Notes: generated from the sequence alone by a model not told the origin. Counted from the stretch's first letter, positions 33,730-45,758 are shown. The stretch is 64,000 bases of DNA from Tethya wilhelma (GCA_964030475.1 CAXIPT010000020.1:166247-230246), one strand, 5' to 3'. Program-made: numbers and translations.

Positions 33730-35024
33730 CTCAGGTGCATTAAGGACTGGGACCCTAATTAACCGATTACCTGCGGTTGACGCTAAATCGCGTCGTCCGC
33801 GTGGTGTTTCAAACCGTGGTTGACCCAAAATCGCGTCAAGGCTGCACTAGCGACTATTTTGCAAGCTAAGCAATTAGCCCTGAACTTTAAACTTTATATA
33901 CGAATAGGTAAGGGACTACTCTACTAAAATATCAAGTCAGACTTAGAACTGCTGGTAAGGCGTGGCGCTACTCATCGTTGAGCGACTAACGGTCACGATC
34001 TTCGCGATCACGATGGGCGACTTTAGATCGACGTTTTTTCTACAACCCTTCAGAGGATAAGCTTGAAACTTGCTACGTAGGGTGCAGGGATAGTTAGGCT
34101 ATATAGCCATAGCATCGCTTTTGTAAGCGTTGCTGGCTAGCTGGAAAAAAAGCCTTATACGCGCGGCTATATCCTAGCGTATTTGACCCTCCCGTATGTT
34201 AGGCTTTTTTTACCAGCAAAAGCTTCACTAAGCAACAAGACCTGGAGTATAGTAAGCTTGATTGTTGCTTAGCTGCATCATATAAAAAGCTTTGCCTAAT
34301 CTTTACTTTAGAAGAAAAACAAAAAGAAGGCGTAGCTACTAAAAATTTAAAATTTTAATTTCGCCGTATGACGTCATTCACTTCAAAAGAATTCAGCGTA
34401 TAATCGGTTAGTTGTCCTTAATATGCGTAATAAATGTATCTTAAAAACTAATTATACTATCACCATGGTAACCAATGGAGACATTGTCCTATTGGTCCTT
34501 AACATGTTCATACAGTTCGTTTAGTCATTTGACCAACTAACCATGAATAATTAATTAGGCAGTAATGTTCCCCTGTTGCTATGGCAACCAAACTTTGTCA
34601 GCAACATTGCCTTATCATTCCACTTTGGTGGAAGTTTAAAAATATGTTTCTATGGCGAGATACAAACCAAAAGATGCCTACAGTAGGTGTGCATTAAATG
34701 GAATGCTTGTTATTCCTCACCATGGAAACGTGTTTTCAAACTTCCGCCAAAGTGGAATGGTAGTATAAAATAAGGTGATGTTTCTGACAAAGTTTGGTTG
34801 CTATAGCAACAGGGGAACATTACCGCCTAATTACTTATTCATGAAATGCTAATTATTCACGAATAGTTGGTCACATGACCAAACAAACTGTATGAACATG
34901 TTAAGGACCAATAGGACAATGTCTCTGTTGGTTACCATAGTGATAGCATAATTAGTTTTTAAGATACATTGATTATGCATATTAAGGACAATTAATTAGG
35001 GTCCCAGTCCTTAATGCACCTGAG
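33730..35024. mobile_element. Z1: long palindromic MITE with CTCAG ends, containing W2
   Basis: The ends CTCAGGTGCATTAAGGACTG and CAGTCCTTAATGCACCTGAG are perfect inverted repeats. Once W2 is removed, the whole element folds on itself (for example CCACTTTGGTGGAAGTTT at 34621 against AAACTTCCGCCAAAGTGG at 34738). It lies in intron 3 of F1 ORF2 with a 2-bp AT duplication. A 2-bp AT target is seen in ISL2EU-type elements; assignment is inference. Confidence 0.8.
33763..34407 (-). mobile_element. W2: W-family MITE nested in Z1
   Basis: The termini CCGATTACC and TATAATCGG are flanked by TTAA (33759-33762) and TTAG (34408-34411). It interrupts the left arm of the Z1 palindrome, whose mirror arm reads straight through (GTCCTTAATATG against CATATTAAGGAC). 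Confidence 0.8.
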
Positions 35025-35083
35025 ATAGACATAGCTTACCTTTTACCATCTCCTTTAGCGCTCCTGATACATGACTAGTATTA

Positions 35084-35959
35084 AGTAATAGTTATAAACT
35101 GGTTTCAAGGATTTATGGCAGTAAACTGCCTGAGCCTGAGGGCGTAGCCCGAAGGCGAAGGCTGTTTACGTAGCCATAAATCCTTGGAAACCAGTTTATA
35201 ACTGTTATATTTCCGCACAAAAGTTGCTTTTCATTGGTTAAATTTTCTGTTGCAATCTGATTGGTCCGCGTTTACTATATTACCTTCGCTTCTTCAGCAT
35301 AGCAACCAGTTTTTGCTCAGTCAGAAATTCAAAAGAACACTCGAAATAGCTCAGTTTCTTCGTCGTTTCTACAGTACTGTATAGTCTTTACACAGTTTTG
35401 CTTCGCTTGCTACCTCAAGAACCGGTGAACGTTAAATAGAATACTAAACAGTGTAAGCGTCGACCTTTACCAGGCAATAAGTATTTCTGGCAGGAATGTG
35501 GCTGCTTCCAGTGCCTCTGTAGGGACGATTTTATCTTTCATGCTGGCAGTTTAAAACAGCTTGAATGTGTAAGTGTTAGGCTGGAGCATTGACCTATTGA
35601 AATTTCAAGTTTAGTGCATGATTCTGCCACTGAGAACTTAGTGAGTCTGTTGTGTCTCCTTCCTATCTCTTTGGACTAGTTGTCTCTCTTGCTGATAGTT
35701 TAAAAGGCTTGATAAACAACACTGCATCTTCATGCACTAAAATTAATGAAGGAACAATATTCATAACAAAACATAATGAAGGAACAATATGCAAATGAAG
35801 AAACAATATTCAGCTAAAATTGACATTCCTGTATTCTCATTGGTTGAAACCATTGCCTGGGGGAAGTATATTATTGCAATAAAATCCTTTTGCCCTCTGG
35901 GACGTAATTATGGCTCATAAATACTGGCTGTAGACTAGGAAACAAGGCTAATCAGGAAA
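35084..35959. mobile_element. 876-bp insertion in F1 with TATTA duplication
   Basis: TATTA at 35079-35083 and 35960-35964 flanks sequence that copies B, C and F2 lack. A strong hairpin at 35089-35207 (GGTTTCAAGGATTTATGGC arm) lies at the left end. Otherwise there are no clear terminal repeats and no gene. Confidence 0.65.
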
Positions 35960-36501
35960 TATTAGATAGGTAAAACTATATAGTTAATAATGAAGGCATG
36001 CATTAACTTACTAAACATGTGTAGAGAGATGTGAAATACACAGCAAATCTTGTTCTCTGTTATAAATGCAACCAGTATGATTTTAACAGTTTTGATGTAA
36101 CTAATACTTACAGTCTCTGTTTCTTTGCAATTGCTGATCTACGTAACCAAAAATAGTACATGCAAACTTTAGGTTTAGTACCACCTGTCAAATCCTTCAG
36201 CCATTTTGATCGAATTTTGTATGGCAGCTGTTATGGGTATGATCCCATGGCATACATGTGCATTATTTTTATTACTGGTATGCCCAACCTGCATAATTAT
36301 TTTTGCTTGATGCTTTCTTTGAATGTACGTAGTGATGACTTTCAGTAATAATCATTGTTCCTATCAAAGATTTCCCAGCCATAGATATGCTTTCATGCGG
36401 GCAGCCTGTGGTACACTTCTTTTGAAAACTGTTGAACTAGCCTCCCTGAAATCATACCTTTATCCTTACCTCATGTACTGCTATCTTAGTTTAGAGGTGT
36501 N

Positions 36502-37334
36502 GGAAGCAAGATGGGAAACCCAGGAGGAGTTAAGGTTGGAGATGTAGGAGGAGATACAGTGGGAGACCCAGGAGGAGGCAAAGTGGGAGACCCAGGAGGA
36601 GGCAAAGTGGAAGATCCAGGAGGAGACAAGGTGGGAGACCCAGGAGGAGGCAAAGTTGGGGATGTAGGAGGAGAGAAGGTGCATGGGAGACCCAGGAAGA
36701 GGCAAAGTAGGAGATCCGGGAGGAGACAAGGTGGGAGACCCAGGAGGAGACAAGGTGGGGGTGGATGGTGGAGACATGGCTGGAAGAGGCACATGGGAGG
36801 AAGAAGGCAAGTAGAGTGGGGGGCCAACTATGGGAGGTGGAAGTGGAGAGCCAGTTATGCTGGCATTGCGTGGGTCTATTGTTAGTTGAGTGCAAGAGAG
36901 AAATAATTATTGAATGTTCTAAGAAAGTTTGGTAAATACTTACCACAGAGAAAAAATTGTCGGTAGTCTAATTGCAAAAATAAATAGCAAGCAGTTTTAA
37001 GCAAGGAAATTAATCTATAGTAGCTATACACATAGATACCTTCTACCATCTAGTGCTCCTGATACATGACTAGTATTAATAGATAGGTAAAGACTACACA
37101 GTTAATAGTGAAGGTATGCATTAACTTACTGAACATGAGTAGAGAGCTGTAAAGTATCCAGCAAATCTTGTTCTCTGTTATAAATGTAACCAGTGTGATT
37201 TGAACAGTTTTGATGTAACTAATACATACAGTCTCTGTTTCTTTACAGTTGCTGATCTACATAACCAAAAATAGTACATGCAAACTTTAGGTTAGGTAGA
37301 ATAATAGTACTTGTCAAATCCTTCAGCCATTTTA
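36502..37334 (-). pseudogene. X ORF2 fragment, copy F2
   Basis: Exon 5 (to 36875) carries the SPTLSPPG array but changes frame near 36680, reading YIPNFASSWVSHL afterwards. Its end is lost at the N. Exons 1-4 are recognisable upstream, with the start ATG at about 37332. Confidence 0.6.
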
Positions 37335-38747
37335 ATTGATTTTTTTTCAAATTGTGTATGACAGCTGTTAAAGGGTATGATCCCATGGCATACATGTGCA
37401 TCATTTTTACTACTGGCACGCCCCACCCGCATAATTTTTTTGCTTAATGCTTTCTTTGAATGTACGTACGTAGTGATGACTTTCAGTAATAATCATTGTT
37501 GATCATTATTAGTAGAATAATACATGAAATTAATACAAAAACTGTGCAAAAAATTTGCTATAATAATAGGTCTAGTCTTCATCACTCTCGTTAGCACCAA
37601 TAGTCATGGTAAACCATTGACCCCAGGATGCGTGACGTGTACCCCAGAGTGATATGGCATCCCAAAAATATTTCATTCTTGACCAGCATGATGTTATCTC
37701 TGTAAATCCTAAAGTGTGTGCTTGTGTATACGTGTTAAAAAAATTCGTAACAATCATAATAATTAGCTTATACAAACACCTACATACCTGCCTGATAACA
37801 ACAGTCAATGACTCAATTTACACACTTTGACAACTACTTTTTCTGTGGACATCTACAAATGTTGTGCGCTGTTTGTTTACAGTGTGAAGATTTTCGTTTC
37901 TATTTAGGAGGCTCTTCATCTACATTCTCATTCTGACTATCACTAGCCACACGTGTGGATGGTTCAAGAGTGTACTAGCACTACCACTATCATCATAGTT
38001 TTGGCAAACAGCGTCACGGTGTTCCTCAGGCACAAACTCTCTGATTTTTTCTTACAGGTTCACTTGTCTATCTCTACTTAAACCAGTTGGGATGATCATG
38101 TCAGGCATGTCATCTTTTGATGGTATTTTTTCAAATCTTTGATCATTGTGACTGTTGTCTCCGTTTTGTCATCACAATGCTCACGAGTGTGGACCTTCCC
38201 CTTCAATTTGCTGTCGAATTGAAAGTGATGGATCTTCGTGATTCCTTTGGTGCCTGTCTTCTTGTAATAGGGATCAAGAAGGAGGCCCATTGGCACTAAT
38301 ACCTCGCCTGATTGGTTTACCACCAGTTTTGCGTGATTCACTGTTGCAGAATTTTCAGCAATCACAGCAATGTCGTCCAAGCATCCAACATTCGAACTTC
38401 GATAAAGACGCTTGAACAGCCCCAAACACCAGTCAGGAGCAAACTTAGCCAACCAGGAAAACGACATAGTGATCCTTTCGTGCATGGTCCTTCAAGAGAG
38501 GTATTGCATCATGTATCTGTTTAAATATACAAATTTACGATTATTTGTCTTCCAAATTTGCAAATTGGATGATAAAACAAATTAATGACCTGTTTTTGTT
38601 TTGGCCGCTACAATTGTCAGCATGAATCACCAGTTCAACTTCCCCATAGTTGTGAGTTTCTAGAAAATGATGAATCATGCTGATGATTGTATTTGCTCCC
38701 TTTCCTGTAGTAGCAGCTTCATCAATCAAGTAGATCATCTAGTGTGC

Positions 38748-38750
38748 GTG

Positions 38751-38796
<46 letters not shown>

Positions 38797-38816
38797 TGTG
38801 TGTGTGTGTGTGTGTC
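38748..38816. repeat. (GT)n tract in gene 1 intron 8, copy F2
   Basis: Interrupted only by one TATG. It is roughly 25 nt longer than the equivalent in copy B. Confidence 0.9.
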
Positions 38817-38970
38817 AGCTACACATACCATTTGAGGCACTCCTTCACAGCATACTCCAAATATTGCACACTTTCTAGGGGTGAGAAAATAAATTGGTCC
38901 TGGTTGTTGTGGGCTGAATGGGTAGTGCACCTGTGTATAGTAGGTTAAAAATGTATAGCAAATACTATTA

Positions 38971-39738
38971 CTCAGGTACATTAAGGACTGGGACCACGAA
39001 TTATTGCTGAGTCAGCAAAAACGGCGCGCGCCCCGTAAGTATCTATAGTACCCGCCCTTTTTTGTCATATGATCATTGTGTGACTGTTCATTTATTGACT
39101 CATTTAGAAAAGAAAGTGAGCTGCCTGTGAAAGTTTGTGAGAGGTATTTTTAGTTCTGCTACTAATTTAGCTTCTTTTTGCTAGTTATTTCTAAGCTATC
39201 GTATGTACAGCGTTTGTAGTGATCACGTGGTCTTGAGATGACATGGCAAGTAGCCTCACTAAAGTCAAGAATCTTTGAACGGAATTCTTACGACGCTTGT
39301 GAAGGTCAGTAAATGAGGTAAGTATGATCTAAACTAGGCTGTAAACAAGAATATTTCTTTACTTTTCAGAAAATAAACATAGTTACGCTCGTACAGCGCA
39401 AAATATGTTAATTAGCTTCATAAAAAACAACTTTTTGTCTCATAATTGGCATTCTGTGTATTTTAGCTAAAACGCAGTAGAGGCTATTGTCCACATTAAC
39501 TGCAGAGTCTGCTGAGCACAGTGAAACCGCTCCAGCTTAGGCGCTTATATTCCGTGTTGTGTAATTTTGCCTATCGACCTCCATCGCTTTATAGTGCCAC
39601 ACCCACTCATCCTTGTATTGGGCGTGGCTAATTAAATCAATTTTCTAATTATTAAACATTCCCATTTCATATAATGTTTAAAAGAAGTCTACCTTGATGT
39701 CAAAATTTTAGCTGGTCCCAGTCCTTACTGCACCTGAG
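38971..39738. mobile_element. Z2: Z-family MITE in F2, 768 bp
   Basis: The termini CTCAGGTACATTAAGGACTG and CAGTCCTTACTGCACCTGAG are inverted. TTA flanks both sides. Copy E has the empty site ACACTATTAGATG at about 43827. The interior differs from Z1. Confidence 0.8.
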
Positions 39739-40270
39739 TTAGACGTTGAAGATTTACCTGTTGGGCCATGTCAAATGAAATGTGCTCTTTTATATTGTGT
39801 GTCAGTGGCGGCAACCTAGAGTACGGTTGTGGGAGAGAAAATTTGTCATCAACAGTAAACTACACTCCCTGCAATGTTCACGATACAGTGAATGCTCCTT
39901 TGTGGCCAGTTGTAGGTGTTCGTATGCAGCCTTGACGGTCTAATTAAAAATTCAATATTCAGCTAACATAAAATTAATCTCTTTTGTTTATTACAAACAC
40001 TTATACCTCTAATTTTTGTGTTTCTGATGTATTGGCAGCTCTTATCAGTGCAACACTGTTCTTTTGGCACTGGTCTGACATAGGCTTCATTCTGGTGATT
40101 TGGGGAAGCAGCTTCTTCCAGTACGAAACTCTTATTTGCTTCACAGTGTGCTGTCCCGCTTCTTCACCAGCCTCACAATACTTCTCCCAAACCACCCAAT
40201 GGTCTGTCAATTTGTACGTGCATGTGTGTGCATTGTGTGTGTGTGAGTGTGTGTGTGTGTGTGTGTCTGT

Positions 40271-41113
40271 GTGTCTAGGCCTGGAGACCAGTTGCGTACG
40301 CCTCAAGATCTCTATCAGACACAGAAAGGAGATATGCCCAAATAGAAAAAGAGGCTCTGGCGGCAACGTGGGCCTGCGAAAAGTTCCGTAACTTCATCCT
40401 TGGTCGGGTCTTCCAGATCGAATCTGACAACAAACCACTTGTCCCGCTGTTGAACACGAAGCATCTAGACGATTTTCCACCTCGCATTTTACGTTTTAGG
40501 CTGAGACTAGCCAAGTTCGATTACATTGCCCATCACCTTCAAAGGAAATTGTTGTATGCAGCAGATGCTCTTTCCAGAGCTCCAGATTGCTCAGTCGCAG
40601 ATGAAGCCGACTCTGAGCTACAGTCGGAAGTAGATGCTTATCTTGGAGTTATTGCAGTACCTTCACTACCAGCGACCCCTGCAAAGTTGCAGAGGTACCA
40701 CCAGGCACAAACGGAGGATGCCATGTATGTGAAAGTGAGAGGGTATTGTGCAAATCAGTGAGTAGCATCGAATGCGAACTAAAGCCTTTTTGGAAAGAGA
40801 GAGCATCTCTTACAGTTGTGGATAGTATCCTGATGTACAACAATCGCATTGTGGTGCCGACGGTTCTTAGGAAAGAGACACTCAAATTGATTCATGAAGG
40901 CCATCAAGGCATTGAGAGAAGCCGCTTGAGGACCAAGTCCTCAAAATGGTGGCCTGGTATCAGCGCAGAAGTCAGGCAGTACGTCGAGAACTGCCAAGAG
41001 TGTACCAGGAGAAGTAGGCCAAAAAAGGAGCCACGAATCTGCTCACCATTGCCAGCATACCCATGGCAAGTCGTTGGTACTGATCTTTTTGAGTTGGGAG
41101 GTGAACACTACTT
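40271..41113 (+). pseudogene. Ty3/gypsy pol fragment: RNase H and integrase N-terminus
   Basis: Two frames. The first carries the RNase H region (VAYASRSL-type start, YAQIEKEALAATWACEKF, SDNKPL, HHLQRKL, ADALSRAPD). The second, from about 40746, carries the integrase zinc-binding HHCC motif (HEGHQGI with C-x2-C at NCQECT) and the start of the core at VVGTDLFEL. A frameshift lies near 40745. After ~41113 the homology stops, so the integrase catalytic core is lost. No LTR was found. Confidence 0.85.
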
Positions 41114-41340
41114 CTCAGATCAGTTAAGGCAAGCTCAGCAATTACAGAATGCTGAAAACACTGCTGAAGATCAAGGGAACAAGCTGTCATATCAAGATGT
41201 AGCATTGAATTTAGACATTTATACTAGTGTGAACCTTTAGTATACAGATGTATAATAAAATTGAATATCATTGTTGCCATGGTAACATAATTGCTTCCGG
41301 TAAACAACTCATTAATTATTACCGTCCTTAACTACTACTT

Positions 41341-41645
41341 TACCGTTTACCGCTACCAAAACGCTCAAGAATGGAAACAATTTATACATTAGCTGGAAGC
41401 TCTCACCAAGTAGTATAATAATCTGGGTGGAAACGTTGCATTGTTCAACGTCATTTAAAGATACAGCAAGAAAAGGCTAAAAATAACAGTCAATCAGGTA
41501 CAAATTAGCTATTCACAAACTCTCCATTCTTACCAGGTAAGAGCAGGACAACGTTTCCACCCAGAATTCGAATGTACAGTCTTTATATGATGCTTGTATC
41601 ACAAAATAACTCCCAGAGCTTGATGATTTGGTAGCGGTAAACTGG
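41341..41645. repeat. imperfect foldback, ~105-bp arms
   Basis: GTTTACCGCTACCAAA at 41346 mirrors TTTGGTAGCGGTAAAC at 41627, and CTGGGTGGAAACGTTG at 41424 mirrors CAACGTTTCCACCCAG at 41550. MITE-like, no ORF. Confidence 0.7.
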
Positions 41646-41808
41646 AATTTCTACAAAGCATCCAAATCGCCATGATTTGAGCCGGCCAGTTTCACTACAA
41701 GACATCACGTGCGTGGAAGGAAATTGCCGGGAAATTCAAATACAATAGAAAATTAATTTTTAATGAGCGCGCCAAATAACGCTATATACAGCTGCAGTTT
41801 GTTCAGAT

Positions 41809-42083
41809 ATGATCAGCGTATTGTTTCATCAGCTCAAAGATGGTTTAAGCTCTAGTCCAGCTGCTTCTCCTTGGAAAGTGTACACAGGCAAGTACAATAA
41901 TTAAATTTAGATACTTAGACACACTTAACAACAGTAGTACAATAGATACAGAAGTACAACAACTTGATCAGCACAGAATTGTTCTCTTGCTCTCTTGCAG
42001 GCCTAAACACTCCCACTGATCAAGTTCAGCTCAGTGTTTTCTTCAAGTTCTTGAACAATTCTCATACTCTGTTTCTCTACTAG
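41809..42083 (+). CDS. possible two-exon small ORF (53 aa), unknown
   Basis: ATG at 41809; exon 41809-41887 ends in a GCAAGT donor; exon 42001-42083 follows TTGCAG and ends in TAG. Phases match. The product starts MISVLFHQLKDGLSSSP and ends FLNNSHTLFLY. No homology is recognised, so it is a low-confidence prediction based on splice signals only. Confidence 0.25.
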
Positions 42084-42248
42084 CTTGTTCACTCAGCTCA
42101 ATACAGGTGGGCAAGGCCTATATGTGTAAGCTTGAGGTAGGGGGAAGTAGAAGAGAGCTTGCAGTGTGCTGCCAAGTTGAGTCCACGAGCTTTTCTTTGT
42201 TCAGAGCAGAATTTCAACTGTGTGAATGAGTGTGACGGTGTGCCTGTN

Positions 42249-42607
42249 TGAAAATTCTGCAACAGTGAATCATGCACAACTGGTGGCGAAGCAATCAGGT
42301 GAGGTAATAGTGCCAATGTATGATTGGGCCTCCTTCTTTGATCCCTACTACAAGAAGACAGCCACCAAAGGAATCAAGAAGATCCATCACTTTCGATTTG
42401 ACAGCGAATCGAAGGGGAAGGTCCACACACGTCAGCACTGTGATGACACAGAGACAACAGTCAAAGATTTGAAAAAAATACCATCAAAAGATGACATGCC
42501 TGACATGATCATCCCAACTGGTTAAAGTAGAGATAGACAAGTGTACCTGTACGAAAAAATCAGAGAGTTTGTGCCTGAGGAACACCGTGACGCTGTTTGC
42601 CCAAAAC
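42249..42607 (+). pseudogene. X gene 1 last-exon fragment D
   Basis: It begins after an N (42248) in the ENSATVNHAQLVAKQ block and runs in + orientation to DAVCPK, with the same in-frame stop after IIPTG as copy C. It then flips to minus orientation at 42608. Confidence 0.75.
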
Positions 42608-42641
42608 GTAGGGATCAAAGAAGGAGGCCCAATCATACATT

Positions 42642-43349
42642 CTCAGTGTACTTAAGGCCTGGGTCGCCTATGTACCTTAAATAGGTACTTATTAATATTC
42701 AGAACTGTTATAACTTAAAAACTATCTAATCAGTAACCATGGAAACATGAACATAGATTCAACGGCTTAATCTAAACATAATTAATGAAAAAACTGGTCA
42801 TGTGACTTTTCTGAATTTGCTGAATCAGCAAAATATGAATAATTAATTAGGCGGCCATGTTGCTCTGTTGCTATGGTAACCAAACTTTGTCTAATTGATC
42901 GCTTCACCAATATAAGTTAAAATTCGAAGTTTGGTATCTGGAGGCACATCTAGATCAGAGATACGACGCATTTTCCAAATAATGCACACTTGCCGTTTTC
43001 TTCTTCTCGGCTGTATCTCATTAGTAATTCAATAATTTTTTACCAAACTTTTATCCATAGAGGTTTATAATGTGGCGAACATGCTGACAAATTTCGGTTG
43101 CCATAGCAACACTGGAACTTGACCGCCTAATTAATTATTCATAATTTAGGGTGTTTCACTTGATGCTCATTAATCACCAAAATATTCAACATTTTGGTAC
43201 CAAATTTTGTAAACATGGCAACGAAAGGATAAAAATTTAGGATATATAAAGCAAATTATCTATAGATTTTCAAAAGATGTATAAAGTTGGTTGTTTTTAT
43301 GTGCAATTTAGATGTATTTTTGGTTGACCCAGGCCTTAAGTGCGCAGAG
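42642..43349. mobile_element. Y: palindrome-ended MITE in copy E, 708 bp
   Basis: The ends CTCAGTGTACTTAAGGCCTG and CAGGCCTTAAGTGCGCAGAG are inverted, with TT on both sides (empty form CATACATTGGCAC in other X copies). It shares the CTCAG start and the GTTGCTATGGTAACCAAAC block with Z1. Confidence 0.8.
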
Positions 43350-44347
43350 TTGGCACTATTACCTCACCTGATTGCTTCGCCACCAGTTGTGCATGATTCA
43401 CTGTTGCAGAATTTTCAGCAATCACAGCGATGTCATCCAAGCATCCAACATTCGAACTCCGATAGAGACGCTTGAACAGCCCAAAACACCAGTCAGGGGC
43501 AAACTTAGTGTGGCCAACCAGGAGAAACGACATGGTGATCCTTTTGTCATGGTCCTCCAAGAAAGGTACTGTATCTGTATGAATATACAATTTACGATTA
43601 TTTGTCTTCCAAATTTGCAAATTGGATGATAAAACAAATTAATGACCTGTTTTTGTTTTGTGTGTGTGTGTGTGTGTGTGTCAGCTATACATATATACCA
43701 TTTGAGGCACTCCTTCACAGCATACTCCAAATATTGCACACTTTCTAGGGGTGAGAAAATAGATTGGTCCTGGTTGTTGTGGGCTGTATGGGTAGTGCAC
43801 CTATGTATAGTAGGTTAAAAAAAAAGTATAGAAAACACTATTAGATGTTGAAGATTTACCTGTTGGGCCATGTCAAATGAAATGTGCACTTTTATGTTGT
43901 GTGTCAGTGGCGGCGACCTAGAGGGGGAGAAAATTTGTCATCAACAGTAAATTTTTGTTTTAATTCTACTTTACACTCCCTGCATTGTTCACGATGCAGT
44001 GAACGCTCCTTTGTGGCCAGTTGTAGGTGTTCGTATGCAGCCAAGACGGTCTAATTAAAAATTCAATATTCAGCTAACATAAAATTAATCTCATTTGTTT
44101 ATTACAAACACTTATACCTCCGATTTTTGTGTTTCTGATGTATTGGCAGCTCTCCAACGCTGTTCTTTTGACACTGCCAACACAGGTCTGACATAGGCTT
44201 CATTCTGGTGATTTGGGGAAGCAGCTTCTTCCAGTATGAAACAAACGTTATTCGCTTCACAGTGTGCCGTCCTGCTTCTTCACCAGCCTCACAATACTTC
44301 TCCCAAACCATCTATGGTCCGTCAATTTGTACGTGCATGTGTGTGCG

Positions 44348-44389
<42 letters not shown>

Positions 44390-45758
44390 ATGTGTTGTGT
44401 CAAATACAAAACCTTTTTTGTTTTACTTGATGGAAGTAGTTGCAAGTCATCCCTTTTATAGCCGGGAATCCTTCCAGGCAACAAGATGGCATTATCTTTC
44501 GCATACTTCTTCATAAATTTCACCATGTACTTGATGTCCCGGTAGGATGTTGCATTCTTTGGTTTGCGTCCTTTGTTTCCGTGGACCCGCTCTTGTAGAC
44601 CATTTTTCTCATAGCTCATCCTGATCTTTGAAGCCTACTACGCCCTAAAATGAAATTCATTGGAATTGTGATTTACGACACAATACATACACATGTTATG
44701 AGAAATTCTTACCAATTCCATGAAGTTGTAGGAAAGTTTCTTTACAGACTCTCTGACCATGATAAGAGTAGTCAAGCCTCGGCACTTTCCTTGAGTCACT
44801 AGAATGTCTCCGTGTGCTTTCTGAATTGTTAATAAATGCACTACATTGACCTAGGATTATCAGGTCAAGCTGCTTGGTTGTTAAATCCCTACATGACAAA
44901 TTATACTCTTTAAAATGCTCTTTAGTGAAGTATTTGTAACATCCTTTTCCGTTATTCCTATTACAACCACATCCTTCGTTTATCCAATTCTTCATCCTCA
45001 TTTTCTACAGGTTTATCAGCAGATCCTGTCTCATTATGGGCCAAGTTGTCATCCAACTGGTTATTCTTCTGGGTTGAGCTCTGCTCAGATGTGATGTTGT
45101 CCCCCAGCACATCGACATCCATTGAAAGCTCTTCACCGTTGTGTGTGATCTCCTCTCGTCTAGAGTCCTGAGCTGCAGCAATTAGTGATAATAATAAATG
45201 TACAATGTCATAGTTATGTTGATAGTACCAGCAATTTCCTGATTTATCACCGGAAATCTTTTCTGAAAAGTGGAGATTAGCTCTTCATCATCAGAATCAT
45301 CAAAGATATTGAAGTCTTCGTTTTCTAGCAAAATTAATGTGAATCAAACTTTATAATTCAAATTAAACCTATTATTGTTTTAGTCAAAATAACTTACCTC
45401 CACAGTAGCTCTCTTCATCAGTGTTTGGGGTAATCCTTTCATTGGTAGGTGCCACGGTATTTCCTTCATTTCCATGAGGGAGCATTTCCGAGTCCGAGTT
45501 AGTACCTGCAGGAAGTGAAGAGACATGGACTGAGTCTATTAATACTGTTTCCTGTTGCTGGGCTTCGATTTCGTCATCAGTGTCTGAATTATCAGAGTAA
45601 CTGTAACAAAAGTAATCTTCGACTAGACTGCGAAGATTGTCTCGATCCATGTCAGAAAAGAGATTGAATTCATCTCCAATGAGGTTAGTAGTAGCTCTGG
45701 CGATGGTAGATCCTTTCTTCGATTGTTTAGTTGCTCTTCGGGCAGTAGATTGCATCAT
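43350..45758 (-). pseudogene. X gene 1, copy E: complete 5' exons, catalytic exon lost
   Basis: The start is ATG at 45756-45758 (MMQSTARRATKQSKKG). Exon 1 spans 45398-45758 with a standard GTAAGT donor, and exon 2 45229-45324. Exon 3 lacks part of its acidic linker. At about 43662 the (GT)n tract is joined directly to the end of exon 9, so the HADNC exon and its acceptor are deleted. The last exon is further split by Y. It supplies the only full N-terminus in the window: a basic leader, then acidic IFDDSDDEEL. Confidence 0.75.

Larger units (their letters stand above)
33179..36204 (-). pseudogene. X ORF2, copy F1, interrupted by two insertions
   Basis: The start codon is at 36202-36204. Exon 5 spans 33272-33581, 310 nt, which keeps the reading frame despite being 144 nt shorter than in copy B (about seven SPTLPPPG units). 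Z1 sits in intron 3 and the 35084-35959 element in intron 2. The last exon (33179-33216) is 2 nt shorter than in B and C, so the C-terminal tail is shifted. Splicing across the enlarged introns is doubtful. Confidence 0.65.
31386..36358 (-). mobile_element. X transposon copy F1 (3' half, minus strand)
   Basis: Read on the minus strand it has ORF2, the subterminal repeats and the 3' noncoding region of X, ending near CCACGAG instead of the terminal repeat. Gene 1 is absent. It is interrupted by Z1 (with W2) and by a TATTA-flanked element. Confidence 0.8.
36502..40265 (-). mobile_element. X transposon copy F2 (minus strand), truncated at both ends
   Basis: It begins after an N at 36501 within ORF2 exon 5 and runs through ORF2 exons 4-1 and gene 1 exons 10-5 (Z2 nested), stopping at a (GT)n tract where a gypsy fragment begins. 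Confidence 0.8.
37840..40265 (-). pseudogene. X gene 1 3' half, copy F2
   Basis: Minus-strand exons include the last exon (38485 down to ~37850, with frameshifts near 38096 and 38460), the HADNCSGQNKN exon (38590-38738), the LTPRKCAIFGVCCEG exon (about 38830-38930) and the WKKLLPQITRMKPMSD exon (about 40000-40190). Here the ADNC block reads SGQNKN, the usual family form; copy B has SDQNKN. Exons 1-4 are missing. Confidence 0.7.
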
